DNA of 64,000 nucleotides from Kingdonia uniflora (lineage: Eukaryota > Streptophyta > Magnoliopsida > Ranunculales > Circaeasteraceae), in contig JACGCM010001497.1 of NCBI GenBank assembly GCA_014058105.1, forward strand, positions 1-64,000, written 5' to 3'. A program made the translations under genes and the position numbers. Positions 46,662 through 57,324 of the stretch are shown here, piece after piece (positions within the stretch are counted from its first letter, which is position 1; every line of letters begins with the position of its first letter). The notes beneath the pieces are model-generated. The model saw nothing but the letters and a program-made list of their open reading frames with translations. It did not search any database and was not told the origin of the DNA.

Positions 46662-47419
46662 GTGTATGACGGATGTGTAAAAGATAATGATCAAATACTT
46701 AGACCTGTATGTAGGTCGAGCGTGAGGAATATCTATGTAGAATCAAGCCTCATCCTTAGACTTGTAGTTGAGATGGAGACTTCACCTGTTATGGAAGCGT
46801 CAATCTCTGGTTGTTTGGCTGAGTCTGAGAATGTACTATCTGATAGGGAGGACAAAGTAGGTGTCGATCAATTTTTAGATTTCCCTGGACAATTGGTATC
46901 ATATCCTCCGCACTGCAATGTGTTTCGAGATTTTTGTAAATCCAATTCCCTTATAGGGGGCTTAGAAGTTGCAGAACACGCTTGTAGGCAGTTTAGAAGT
47001 TGTATTATAGACTCTGGAGGGAGCATTTCTTTTTGTTGCCTGATTTAGAGAAGGAGAAATCAGATAGGGAGGTAAACAAATCGATCTCCTTCGAGTATTT
47101 TGATGCAAATTTCAAGGGTGATTTGGAAGAAGGCTTTCTGTATTACTTGTCTCAGTTGGAGTACGGATTGAGTTTGCCCTTTAAGAATCTTGTGAAAGGG
47201 ATAATAAATACAATAGGAGAATGTCCTGCCCAGTTGAATGAGAACATATGGGAGGTGATCAATATCTGTGTGAGTTTGAATAGGTTGTGGGAAGTGAATG
47301 AGGTGGAAAGGAGAATATCTCCTGAAGATGATTTGCAGTTTTATGGTATGAACAATTATTCTGCAAGTGGAAGGGCATATTTCTTTACGAGCTCGTCTCG
47401 ATCGTTTTCTTCGATCTGA
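46662..47419 (+). pseudogene. Antisense gene of A: Transposase_28-like ('putative gypsy type') domain
   Basis: On the strand opposite to pol. 46860-47000 gives VDQFLDFPGQLVSYPPHCNV. 47000-47419 gives EYGLSLPFKNLVKGIINTIG, then ECPAQLNENIWEVINICVSL and GRAYFFTSS. The order (Gly-x-x-x-Pro start, PAQL.xN.W block, aromatic FF end) matches Pfam Transposase_28 as I recall it, a plant domain tied to gypsy-type elements, with no proven function despite the name. One frameshift near 47020 splits it. Confidence 0.7.
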
Positions 47420-47812
47420 ATTCAGCAGGTCGAATGTGGAATGATAATGTGATTTGGGTGAAAGGTGATTGCCTTCAGAAAGAAGATGAAGAACCCATGG
47501 AATTTCTGTATAGAACTGTGAAGAAAAGTAAATATAATAGTGTATAATCTCAAACTATTGTTATTAAAGGTTTCTCTACTGTTGAAAATGTGTTGTGTTT
47601 GGTTTACAAGTCCTCATTCGAAGGTGAAGGAGTCCCTGTTGGTTGTTGTTGCTCGAGAAGGGGTAGAACTTGAGGCGATACTGGAGGACCTTGACATTAA
47701 TAGAAATAAAAAAGTTAATGGAAAGTCTGAGAAGGCTCAAAAGTCTCAAGCAAATAGACTAATGATGGAAGTTGAAGCCAGTAAGAAAAAATAGGCTGAT
47801 GGAGGGAGGCAA

Positions 47813-48607
47813 GTGGCTTTGTCGAATGCCACTACGTTAAATTTTGTGGATGATCTTGAATATACTTCTTCGAGCAAGTTAGCTCAAAAGTTTCTGAAGA
47901 AGAAGGTTTTGAAGCGTGGCTCGGCCATTGGAACCACGGGGAGTAGTGAGGTCGAGGGAGATGCGAAGAAAAGGAGGGTTGAACCTCCTGCTGGAGTGAC
48001 TGGGGTGAAGGTCATAAAAAATCGACCTACAAAAGACGACAAGCTGGGAGCTATGGAGGATAGGGCGAGGCTTGCAACTTGCAAGGGTCATGAGGAGATG
48101 GGCAAAGTAGTAAGTTTTGGTGATTTGTATTTTTCTGAATTCTGTATTGTGGCTCGAGCTGAAAATATGTTCAATTTTTTTTTGTAGGCTACTCGCTTGA
48201 TAAAGGGGATCTGCCTCAGGATTGAGGAAGAAAAAGCTGATTCCGAGAATGGGAAGGTAGAGCACAAGAAGAAGGTGGCCCGATTGATGTCTGACCTAGA
48301 TCGGGAGGGGAAGCGACTGGATTCTATGAAGGCTGCGCAGGAGGTAGAGATTAGTGAGCATGCAAAAGAAGCGTAAAAGAACCTGGATGAGGTGGTAGTC
48401 TAGCGTGATTGACTCGAGCGTCAACTTCTAAAAGTGGAGTACTCTAAAGCTGAGGTTATAGCCATCATGGAGGGTACCTACGTTGAAGAGGACGAGGCAG
48501 AAGATGAGGTAGCTTGAGTTATAGGAGGGTTGGATGGTGTCCACCCCCAAACTGAGCGAGAGAACTTAGGGGATGATAATGAGAATCTAGGGAATGAGAA
48601 TGAGAAG
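47813..48607 (+). pseudogene. Antisense gene of A: basic linker and first coiled coil
   Basis: 47813-48109 encodes SSSKLAQKFLKKKVLKRGSA and EVEGDAKKRRVEPPAGV, with a nuclear-localisation-like KKRRVEPP. An intron 48110-48187 (GTAAGT...TTTTTGTAG) follows. The next exon, to 48607, is charged and heptad-like (ICLRIEEEKADSENGKVEHK) with stops at about 48375 and 48402. A second intron, 48608-48734, has GT and TTTGTAG ends. Confidence 0.6.
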
Positions 48608-48734
48608 GTAGAGTAATATTGTTGAATTTATGGCTGTGTGATTATGTGGAGTTTAAGAACTATAATTGTATGGGATATTGTTTTGTTTGATAAACTTCTA
48701 TAGGCTAAGAGATGTTTGTAAAAATTGTTTGTAG

Positions 48735-50660
48735 GAACTTAAGGATATGCGTCATAAATTTAAGGAGTTAGAGAATGAGCTTGGTAAGGAGAAAGATGCC
48801 TTAGCGTCCTTGTTGTCTTCCCAAGTGGAGCTATAGGTTAGAGAAGAGCAAAAAATATTTGACTTGTATGCTGCATTACTTTAGAGCTACAAAGTAAAAA
48901 ATTATAGTATAGAGATAGCCCAAAAATGTGTTAACAGTTTAGGGGCAATAGTGATCAAATGTGTCTAGATAATACCAAAATATTTAGAAAGTTAGAACGT
49001 AGAAAATGTGTACCTTGAAATATGATGTACATACTATTGTCATCGAACTGGGATCATACTTTGACCTTAAGTTTAGAAGCAGTTTCACAACAGTAGGTTT
49101 CAAAAAATAGAAATTTTTAGAAACAAGATTCTTGTATCATTATTGAATGTATTAGTTGAGTGTTTTTGAATCGAACTTGATATATTGTATCTGTGATGTA
49201 GGACGAACTGGGGTCATCTTGCTTGAGTGAGCAAGATACACTCCAATATAACTAGGAGTTTGTACCAGAGTTTTATAAGATGGGAGAGGCACTTTAAGAT
49301 AGGGAGTATCAATACGTCAAAGTTTATCCCAAATTTGTCGCGATAACACAAACTGTTGAAGATTTGACTCGAAAGATCGAGGATAAAGATGTTGAAATTA
49401 ACAAGGGGAAAAAAGAGCTCGCAAAGACGAAAGAAGAGATAGGGAAGCTTAAAAGCTAGAATGATGCATTGATGGTGAAGAGTAAGGAGGCAAACATGGC
49501 TCAACATCGTATTATGTTGTAAGAAACGACAGTGAAAGAGTTACGCAGATCTGTAGCCAGTCTGAAGAGCTAAATGATCAAAAAGATAAATGACCAAGAG
49601 CGGACTCGAGCTGACTTAGTGGGTTCCAAAAGAAAACTGGACTGATTAAAGAGTAAAATGATTGAGAAAGGGAGCAATCTGAAGAGAGCTTGAGATGGCT
49701 TATCTAACTCCAAAATTATAGTTAAGCAGTTTAGTACAGCTTTACCTGCTAAAGATATAGAGTTCCGAATGGTTCAAAGACGATGTAATGAATTGGATAA
49801 GGGGGTGGCCCAATTGATGGTAGATTTGGCTACGGTCAATTCGCGCATCAAGAAGGCTGAGGCTGGGAGCGGTCGAGGAAGAATAAAGGTGATGCCAGGG
49901 TCTTTATTTTGATAGGGGATGTGGTTAGCCTATCAGGTCGAATTAAGGAGCTAGAGGGAGATGTAACTCGCATTCAAGCTCACGTAATAAGAGGAAATGA
50001 GCGCATAAGGGAGTGCCAAGGCAAGTTGGATGCTGCTCATAGCAGAGGGTAAGAGTTAGAGTGGGTGATCAGTGGTAAGGATCAATTGATAAGGAAAAAA
50101 GAAGAATTATTAAAGAAGTCTCCTGTTGGGGAGGTATAGGTAAAGATAGAGAGTTTGAGGAACTTCGCGCTCAGGTGGCAGAATTAAGAACGATGAACCA
50201 GGATGAGTCAGATAAAGTAGAGGAGAAGGTGAAGGAGCATATCAATCTTATGTCCCACACAGATAATCACATGAAATGGCAAGTCGCACGGCATAAAAAG
50301 TTGCAAGAGCGCCATCAGAAAGTGAGAGAGAATTTCTCCAAGGCAGTTATGTCCGAGGTAACACGCTCACAGATGTTAATGGCTATTATTGCCAATTTTA
50401 CGGAGGAAGTGAGAAGGCTTGAGTTAGAGAGGGATACCTTGCACGACTGTTTATCGGGAAGAGGATGTATCTATAGAGCCGATGTATATCGAGTTAACTG
50501 TATGAACACCATGGAAATGGAGTTAGGTTCTTGACTTGCTGATTTGCTAGAGCAAGGTAGGATTACTGTAACTGCTCGAGCTAGAGATTTTATGGTTGAT
50601 CGTCCTCCTGTTGTAGGGGAAAGCGTAGCAGACCTCCCATTAGCAGAGAAGAATCCTTAG
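48735..50660 (+). pseudogene. Antisense gene of A: long coiled-coil region
   Basis: After the intron a Lys/Glu-rich heptad-like sequence runs on with stops: RHKFKELENELGKEKDALAS near 48750, a long middle part at 49200-50100, and the open frame 50175-50534 (DESDKVEEKVKEHINLMSHT; EEVRRLELERDTLHDCL). It ends near 50660. A long coiled coil suggests a structural or multimerising protein. No enzyme motif is visible. Similar to the coiled-coil frames of element B at 2.6-3.6 kb. Confidence 0.6.
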
Positions 50661-50699
50661 AAGTGGCTTGTTGATGTAACCTGTAGAAGTATCTATTGT

Positions 50700-50910
50700 A
50701 GAGATATTGAAAGATGAAAACTAGTTTTACCTTTGCTTTATATTATGTCTAGTAGATTTCTTTGATTGAAAACTAGTATTACCTTTGTTTTAATCACAAA
50801 TTTTGTATAAATAACTGATTGAAAGCTAGTATTACCTTTGCTTCAATCTATATAGAGTTCGATTGAAAGCTAGTTTACCTTTGCTTTAATCTATGTAATG
50901 TAGTAGAGTC
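50700..50910. repeat. Four spaced repeats at the convergent gene ends of A
   Basis: TTGAAAGCTAGTATTACCTT-type units recur near 50712, 50766, 50818 and 50870, about every 52-54 bp, between the antisense gene and the integrase 3' end. Same position as the 61-bp array of element B but a different sequence. Confidence 0.8.
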
Positions 50911-51039
50911 TACATAAGTAGAGAGTAATATGGGAAAAAACTTGGAAGTTTTCATTGAAGAACAGAATGTACACTATATGGAGATAAAATCTCACTTTTG
51001 AAATGCAAAGAATGTAAATTTTAAAGTGGAGGAGCATGG

Positions 51040-52290
51040 GACTTAACGATAGTACCGTTTCAGTCACCAACTATTCCATGGATTTAGGATTCAAATTCCT
51101 TTCTCCGTTATAAGATAATATGATCCCAGACCAGTTCGACCAATGATGAGAAATGGACCTTCCCAAATTTTTGCCAGTTTCCCTGCATGTGCCTCTTTTC
51201 TATGTTGAGGAATTTCTCTGAGGACGAGACCATCAATTTAGAATGTACGGCCTCAAACTTTTCTGTTGCATGAGCTGGCCAGCATATGGTAATATCAACC
51301 TAGGTTGACAATAGCACGTTCTCTAGTTTCATCAATCCAATTAATATTACAGGCCAATTCAAACTCATTCTCTTCGTCGGTAAGCTCGAAATCTTTGACT
51401 AGATGGTGTTATTTTGTTAGAATGATAACTTTTGTGCCATAGGCGAGGAGGAATGGGGTACAGCTGGTTGATTAATGTGGAGTAGTACGGTATTCCCTTA
51501 AGAAATGAGGAAGTTCTCGTATCCAATTTCCTTTTTTCTATGATTGAAGTCTTTTCTTGAGTCCATCTACGATGGTTTTGTTAGCGATTTTGGCTCGGCC
51601 ATTGCCTTGAGGGTAGTAGGGATTTGATGGTGAGTGGATGATGTTGTGTTTGCTGAGGAAGGCTACAACTTTTTCTCCAACAATCTGGGGACCATTATTG
51701 ATATGAATCAAGTGGGGGAATCCAAACCATTTGATGATGTGTTCCAAGATTAAAGAGATGACCACTTATTTTCTAGTTCGACAGAGTAGAACTGCTTCCA
51801 TCCATTTTGTAAGATAATATGTTGTTACGAGTAGGTATCGTCGATTACCTGGAGTATTTGGAAATTCCTCGGCGAGATCGAGCGCCTACCACTTGAATGA
51901 CCAGAATACCTTGCTTGTATATAGCTCAAGCGCATGGGTACAGATTATGTGTCCATGTCATTGACATGTATAGCATTTGTGTGAGTACTCTTCTGCTTGC
52001 TTGCGCATGCCTGGCCAGAATACTCCTTGCGTATTAGCTCTTTTAGTGAGTAATCGACCTGAGCCACATGTTCCTTCGTAGAAATCTCTGAGCATTCCGT
52101 CTGCTTTCTTCCTGGAGAGGCACTTGAGATAAGGCGCTATGACTGAACAGTGATATAAAAAAGCATTTTAAACTGTGTAACACTTTGAATTCTTGATCAA
52201 CTGTCGGCGATCTTTTGAATCTGTCGGTAGGGGCCCTTTGCATTTGTTGTCGGGGCCAAGGTAGGCAATAAAAGGATTTCGCCAATCGTC
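51040..52290 (-). pseudogene. Integrase of Tat element A
   Basis: Minus-strand frames show the zinc-binding region (NTQGVFWPGMRKQAEEY and HKCYTCQ, near 51960-52050). The core has its first Asp in WALDLA, then KWFGFPHLIHINNGPQIV, where the second catalytic Asp is Asn, and NPYYPQGNGRAKIANKTI, where the catalytic Glu is Lys. Both losses are G-to-A changes. A C-terminal part reaches about 51040. Several stops. Confidence 0.87.
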
Positions 52291-52368
52291 GTCCTCCTCT
52301 TCATCGCCCCTAGTGTTGATTGTGCATATAGAGTGTCTATCAATGTTGGGGGTTAATATCACTTCGAT

Positions 52369-52800
52369 CTATAAATATTTGGCTTCTGTACCCAAGACCC
52401 TGGCTAGATAAGCCAAGGAATCAGCATGTCTGTTTTCTCCACGAGGTAGATAGTCGAGAGCTACATTCACAAATCTGCTCATCTTGTCAGCAATGAGGGC
52501 TGCATACTCAATCATCTTACCATTCTTCTTGTATTGTTTAGAGTAATGGGGGACGATGAGTAGAAAATCTGTGTAGATAGATAGCCTTGGGATGCCGAGC
52601 TCAAGTGCGAGGTCGAGTCCATAAATTAGAGCTTTATATTTTGTGATATTGTTGGAGGCTTTAAAATCCAAGCAGATTGATTTCTTGATTCTATCGTTGG
52701 AAGGGGTAATCAATGTGATTCCAATTCCTGACCCTACAGGTCCTGCTAAACCATCTATAAGAATTCTCCACCCTCTTCTTGTAACCTATTAACTCAACCG
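52369..52800 (-). pseudogene. Second (archaeal-type) RNase H of element A
   Basis: GPAGLVRNWN-type start near 52740, then KASNNITKYKALIYGLDLAL, YTDFLLIVPHYSKQY and GENRHADSLAYLARVL. The Glu of the (T/S)NNxxEY block is Lys here. The Asp residues of YTD and HADSLA are kept. Same domain as 5650-6100 in element B. Confidence 0.87.
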
Positions 52801-53068
52801 TCAAATGCTTTGGTGGGTGGATCTTCTGTAATTTCTTCTATAAGGTCAGGATCGTACTTCTCCCAATCGGGATCCTTCACTGAAAATCTATGAGAAAATC
52901 ATTAACGGCCTGACCCTTTTCGGAATGTCATTTTTCGAACTCGATATCATGTTCTCCCAAACTGACTGACCATTGCTGCACTCTTCCGTATTTTTCTTTT
53001 TTGGACAAAACTTCTCGGAGTGGGTAGTTTATCATGACTTTAACTGAATGACCTTGGAAGGCTTATGA
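52801..53068 (-). pseudogene. Remnant of first RNase H of element A, ending at a deletion
   Basis: SVKVMINYPLREVLSKKEKY near 53000 and KGQAVNDFLIDF near 52890 match the connection/RNase H end. Upstream of about 53068 the expected reverse transcriptase, protease and gag core are absent, so a deletion junction lies near 53068-53091. Confidence 0.75.
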
Positions 53069-53091
53069 GTTCCAGTACCCTCACTCAAGCG

Positions 53092-53605
53092 ATCACATGT
53101 TGGAATTCAAGGTTAAGGTCGCTCTTCTTCCTCGTGCGTTTGGAAGGTCAGAGACCTCTACTGATATAAGACTGAACTTCACCTCCTATGAATGGAAGGT
53201 TGAGGTTCATGCTAAACATTTCTATAAATAGCTTTGCTGGTAGCTCCTCGAGGTCTCAATCTTTCTCGTGCAGAAACCCATGAGGTCTCAGCTATTTTTT
53301 CATGGTCTCTGGAATGGGGAGCCTGTTAAGTATCCTGCAGTGCCTATAATCACATGTTGGAATTCAAGGTTAAGGTCACTCTTCTTCCTCGTGCATTTGG
53401 AAGGTCGGAGACCTCTACTGATATAAGACTGAACTTCACCTCCTATGAATGGAAGGTTGAGGTTCATGCTAAACATTTCTAGAAATAGCTTTGCTGGTGG
53501 CTCCTCGAGGTCTTAATCTTTCTCGTGCAGAAACCCGTGAGGTCTCAGCTATTTTATCATGATCTCTGGAATGGGGAGCCTCTTTAGTATCCTGCAGTGC
53601 CTATA
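53092..53605. repeat. 257-bp tandem duplication (two copies)
   Basis: Copy 1 starts at 53092 and copy 2 at 53349. They are nearly identical along their length (ATCACATGTTGGAATTCAAG ... CCTGCAGTGCCTATAAT). The unit lies at the edge of the internal deletion, in the former gag N-terminal region. Confidence 0.92.
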
Positions 53606-53887
53606 ATGCAGTCTGCATAGTTGTCATATGGTCTTCATGTCGTTTGAACACTGTCAAACAAGCTTCGAGCTCATTCTCTCAGAGCTTTCGGTTAAGAGTT
53701 AACTGATGTTCAAGCTCATTACATTTCTTTGTTTTAGCGTAGAGATTCGCCCAGAGTTCTGTAAGGGGTTCCGACTCAACTGAAAGATCGAGCTAGATTC
53801 CTGTTGCTGGTCATCTGGAAGTGACCATGATTGGAGATTGATAGTAGAATGAATGTATACATTTGGATATCGTGGAAATGTCTTCTT
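53606..53887 (-). pseudogene. Gag N-terminal remnant of element A
   Basis: The minus strand gives FKRHEDHMTTMQTAL near 53610-53650 and Q/S-rich sequence up to the primer-binding site, resembling the N-terminal gag region of Tat elements. An open frame at 53699-53968 runs into the LTR and is not meaningful. Confidence 0.5.
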
Positions 53888-53906
53888 TCCTACAAACAAC
53901 ACCAAA
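53888..53906 (-). other. Primer-binding site of A
   Basis: TTTGGTGTTGTTTGTAGG on the minus strand at the LTR edge. It corresponds to a TTTGGCGCCGTCTGTGGG-like site, with every difference a C-to-T or G-to-A transition. Confidence 0.75.
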
Positions 53907-54188
53907 TGTAATGGTCTAATTTTGTTAGCTCGAGCTCTTACACCAATGTACCTGTGAGAAAAGCTCATCTGAAGTAAGAAATGACATAAGTGGCTTAGTA
54001 TGGAAAACCTTTGAATAGGTAAAAAACCATGACCTCGAGTTGGAGGTTTTAGTAACAGTAATTTTTATTGCTCAATGTTAATGTCTTATTACAAGTGGTC
54101 TCTCAAACTTGAAATACTTGATCTTGTGAAGAAGAAGTTTTTCTTTGTGGTATTTTTTTCTTGTCCCTGTCTCTTCTGGAACTTTTTC

Positions 54189-54198
54189 TTTATATAAA
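54189..54198 (-). promoter_or_regulatory. TATA box in the 5' LTR of A
   Basis: TTTATATAAA; the same place in the 3' LTR reads TCTATATAAA. Confidence 0.5.
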
Positions 54199-54288
54199 CC
54201 TTATCCGTAGCTCTATATCGTGCTAAAGCATGTTCTCTGAATAATAAGGTAAGTGGTGGTTGACTAAATAACTAATGAGTTCATAGGA

Positions 54289-54479
54289 GACATGTATCTT
54301 TAACTTATTCATGTTTTTTTGTTGTGCTTGATCCACATTCTTCAGAAGTTCATGGTTTAGGTGGCACTGCTGACTGTTTACATCACGTGATAAGTCAGCA
54401 GTGCCACCTAGACCATAAACTTCTGAAGAATGTGGATCAAGCACAACAAAAAAACATGAATAAGTCAAAGATACATGTC
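54289..54479. repeat. 86-bp inverted repeat with 19-bp loop in the LTR
   Basis: Arms 54289-54374 and 54394-54479 pair with about three mismatches. The loop (54375-54393) contains CATCACGTGATAA with a CACGTG G-box core. Only the left arm has a counterpart in the 3' LTR (about 11753-11840). Confidence 0.92.
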
Positions 54480-54537
54480 CCTACATTTTATATAAAAGTA
54501 GCTCGAATTGGGTTAGGTCGAGGGATAAGTCCCTACA

Positions 54538-54609
54538 GGTACTACGTCGATGAGATGCTCAAGCAGGAGCTTTTGTTTACCTAACATTAAAATCTGCAAA
54601 GGAGGAAAC
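54538..54609 (-). other. LINE D, short middle piece
   Basis: Begins with GGTAC (TSD of A) and ends with GAAAC (TSD of C). It joins the LINE sequences at 11354 and 57330 once A and C are set aside. Too short for protein recognition. Confidence 0.6.
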
Positions 54610-55219
54610 TTTTAGGATTACGGCTCAAAACTGGGGTAAGTTGTCCGAACGAGTGGGGAAGTCGTTCGAACGAATTGAGATCTTGGGCCAAAATTCCAGA
54701 GGATTGTCAAATGGCCGTTCGAACGACTTAATGACCCGTTAGAACGAAAATGGCTTTGTTTGTTTGTTTCTAAGTTCGTTTTGAAGAGGATTTGATCCAA
54801 AATAATGAATTATCTCATGATGCGCATTTCAGAGATAACGTATTGGAAAGTCTATAAATATAAAGTGTATGTTAAAGGTCTCAATACGGGAGAAAAGAGT
54901 TTGAGAGAGAAAAGGGGGAAATCTAGGGTTTAGCTCTAGAGAGATTTATTGGGTTTTATTTATAGGTTTCTTGCTGGGGATTATCTGCAAGGGTAGAGGT
55001 GGGGTTGAGTGATCTCTGCAACATCTAGTAACTCTAAGTGATAATATATTCATCGTACTTGTCAGGGGTGGTTTTGATCCTATAAAAGTTTTCCACATAA
55101 ATTAAACCTTGTGCAAGTGATTATTGCTCTTGTTCGAATTCTCTGCGGTTGGTTCTTCAAGTTCTTGCCAAATCGTATTGTGCTTCCGGTTTGTGATTTG
55201 CCCCCTCGGTTTACCAACA
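54610..55219 (+). repeat. 5' LTR of copia C
   Basis: Starts TTTTAGGATTACGGC (TGTTAGG in the 3' copy) and ends TTTACCAACA. TATA box at 54853-54860. Several GTTCGAACGA-type palindromic motifs in the first 140 bp. Confidence 0.92.
54853..54860 (+). promoter_or_regulatory. TATA box of copia C
   Basis: TATAAATA, repeated in the 3' LTR near 56951. Confidence 0.6.
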
Positions 55220-55236
55220 ATTGGTATCAGGGCGAG
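55220..55236 (+). other. Primer-binding site of copia C
   Basis: TTGGTATCAGGGCGAG right after the LTR. It matches the initiator tRNA-Met site TGGTATCAGAGC with one change. Confidence 0.85.
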
Positions 55237-55260
55237 ATTTGGGGCAAGTAGAGTAGCAAG

Positions 55261-56180
55261 ATGGGAAGATCTAATTATTCTAACGTGATCAAATTTTATA
55301 TGGAGAAGTTCGATGGGAAGATAAATTTTGGGTTATGGTTAATACAAGTCTAAGATATCTTGATTCAAGGCGGGTTACGTAAGGTACTGAAAGGGAAGCC
55401 TATACCTAAGTCTTCGGTTGAAGGTATAGTGGTCCAGGAAGTAGACGAAGATGGAGAAGAGGACTGGGAATATCTAGATTCAAGGGCTACGAGCGGGATA
55501 CGCTTTTGTCTCTCTATTAATGTTTTGGAAAATATTGTTGGGGAGAAGACCGCAAAGGGTCTTAGGGAAAAACTTAAAAGTTTGTATCAAATGAAGAGTC
55601 TTTCAAATCGCTTATACCTCAAGGAGTAGCTTCATACGCTTAGGATGGATGAGGGTACGCGTGTTGGTGATCACCTAGGTTCTTTGAACAGGATCGTTTC
55701 AGAATTTAAATTGATCATAGTTAAAGTTGATGATGAAGATAAGGCGCTTCAACTCATATGGTCTCTTCCGTCTACCTTAAAGCATCTTCAGCCTACGTTG
55801 ATGTATGGGAAGGAAACCTTGAGTTTTGAGGAGGCTATAAGTACGTTTTATTCTGAGGAGAGAAGGCTTAAAGGTAGCGAATCCTTCAGAGAAAACTCTG
55901 TAATGGTGGTTAGTGGAAAGAGAAGCTTTAATAGGTTCAGAAAGGGAACTAGTTAGAGCTGTGGTCAATCGGGTCATTATAGATCGGATTACAAAGCGGA
56001 GAAAGGTAATGAAGCAAGTTCGGCAAGAGGCTCCGAAAGTGACACTAACAAACTGGCGATTGTTACAGGTAAAGATAGTGACAAGGCACTTCTCGTGGTG
56101 GCTGCTGATGGTTCTCGCCACGATAGAGGATAGGTGTTTAATAGTGAGGCTACAATGCATGTATGCCACACAAGACATGG
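55261..56180 (+). pseudogene. Gag of copia C
   Basis: ATG at 55261. MGRSNYSNVIKFYMEKFDGK then INFGLWLIQV is the copia gag start. LREKLKSLYQMKSLSNRLYL then RMDEGTRVGDHLGSLNRIVS, and EEAISTFYSEERRLKG, are the usual gag blocks. A decayed zinc knuckle (CGQSGHYRSDY) lies near 55957-55990. Stops at about 55351, 55627 and 55954 break it. Confidence 0.88.
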
Positions 56181-56645
56181 TTCGATAAATATGCAAGGTG
56201 TAAGGGTAGCAAGTTTGTGTTGACGAGCAATGGCTCTCGAAAACTAATTTTGGGAGTGCGCAATATTCGCGTGAGGATATTCAATAGATGTATCGTAGTT
56301 CTTCATGATGTTCAACATCTACCGAGTATGATTCATAATCTAATTTTACTTTCCAAGTTAGATAATGAGGGTTACAATTACTCCGGGCGTGGTGGAGTAA
56401 TAAAAGTTTATCGAAAGTCTTTTTTGATCATGAAGGGAGTTCTAAGCAAGAACTTGTATGTATTGGTTGGTAAATTAATAGGAAGAGATGTGAAGGTTGC
56501 GTGTACTAAGGCAGCTATGGAGATTTCTCGAAAGGGGAGTTTAGTTCAAGGTGGAGCAATGACTCGGTCTACAAAGATGGTCAGAAAGTGGGTTCCGATT
56601 GGTGGGTCTTGGAAAAACCTAGACTCAGGAAATTCACTTAATTGA
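56181..56645 (+). pseudogene. Protease end and pre-integrase domain of copia C
   Basis: GVRNIRVRIFNRCIVVLHDV then QHLPSMIHNLILLSKLDNEG and VYRKSFLIMKGVLSKNLYVL match the C-terminal protease and the GAG-pre-integrase domain of copia elements. The Asp-Ser-Gly-Ala active site of the protease is not present. The frame ends at 56645, without the H2C2 and catalytic part of integrase. Confidence 0.85.
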
Positions 56646-56692
56646 GAAGTGGCAAGGATACACGATGAATGCAGTAGAAGAAATAGTTTTAT

Positions 56693-56707
56693 CGCCAAGG
56701 TGGAGAT
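56693..56707 (+). other. Polypurine tract of copia C
   Basis: AAGGTGGAGAT, directly before the 3' LTR, typical for copia. Confidence 0.8.
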
Positions 56708-57324
56708 TGTTAGGATTATGGCTTAAAACAGCGGAAAGTCGTTCGAACGAGTGGGGAAGTCATTCGAACGAATTGAGCTCTTAGGCCAAAATTCCAGAGG
56801 ATTTTCAAATAGTCGTTCGAATGACCTAATGACTCGCTCGAACGTAAATGGCTCCGTTTGTTTATTTATAAGTTTATTTTGAAGGAGATTTGATCCAAAG
56901 CGATGGATTATCTCATGATGCGTATTACGAAGATGACCTAATGAAAAGTCTATAAATATAGTGTGTATGTTAAAAGCCTCAATACATGAGAAAAGAGTTA
57001 GAGAGAAAAAATGGGGAAATTCAGGGTTTAGCTCTGGAGAGATTTCTTGGGATTTCTTTCTGGGGTTTCTTGCTGGGGATAATCTATAAGGGTAGAGCTG
57101 AGGTTGAGTGATCTCTGTAACTTCTTGTAACCTTAAGTGATAATATATCCGTCGTGCTTGTTGGGGGTAGTTTTAATCCTTGAAAGGGTTTCTACTTAAA
57201 TTAAACCTTGTGTATATGATTATTGCCTTAGTTCGAATTCTCTGTGGTTAGAGTTGGTTCTTCAAGTTCTTGCTAAATTGTATTGTGCTTCTACGTTACG
57301 ATTTGCCCCCTCGGTTTCCCAATA
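56708..57324 (+). repeat. 3' LTR of copia C
   Basis: Matches 54610-55219 with many substitutions and a few short gaps. Starts TGTTAGGATTATGGC and ends TTTCCCAATA. Confidence 0.92.

Larger units (their letters stand above)
53907..54537 (-). repeat. 5' LTR of element A
   Basis: 631 bp. On the minus strand it starts TGTAGGGACTTATCCC and ends CCATTACA. Homologous to 11355-11919. TATA sequence at 54189-54198. It has an extra inverted duplication (54289-54479) that the 3' LTR lacks. The right flank GGTAC matches the flank of the 3' LTR. Confidence 0.9.
54610..57324 (+). mobile_element. Internally deleted copia retrotransposon C
   Basis: Two LTRs of about 610-617 bp (54610-55219 and 56708-57324), primer-binding site and polypurine tract. 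The flanks are an exact GAAAC duplication (54605-54609 and 57325-57329). The internal part is only about 1.5 kb, with gag, part of the protease and the pre-integrase domain, so integrase, reverse transcriptase and RNase H are absent. It must have depended on a complete relative. Confidence 0.92.

Noticed and set aside
54223..54584. The same peptide encoded on both strands (54223-54468 minus, 54324-54584 plus)
   Set aside because: A direct result of the 86-bp inverted repeat in the LTR, not two genes.
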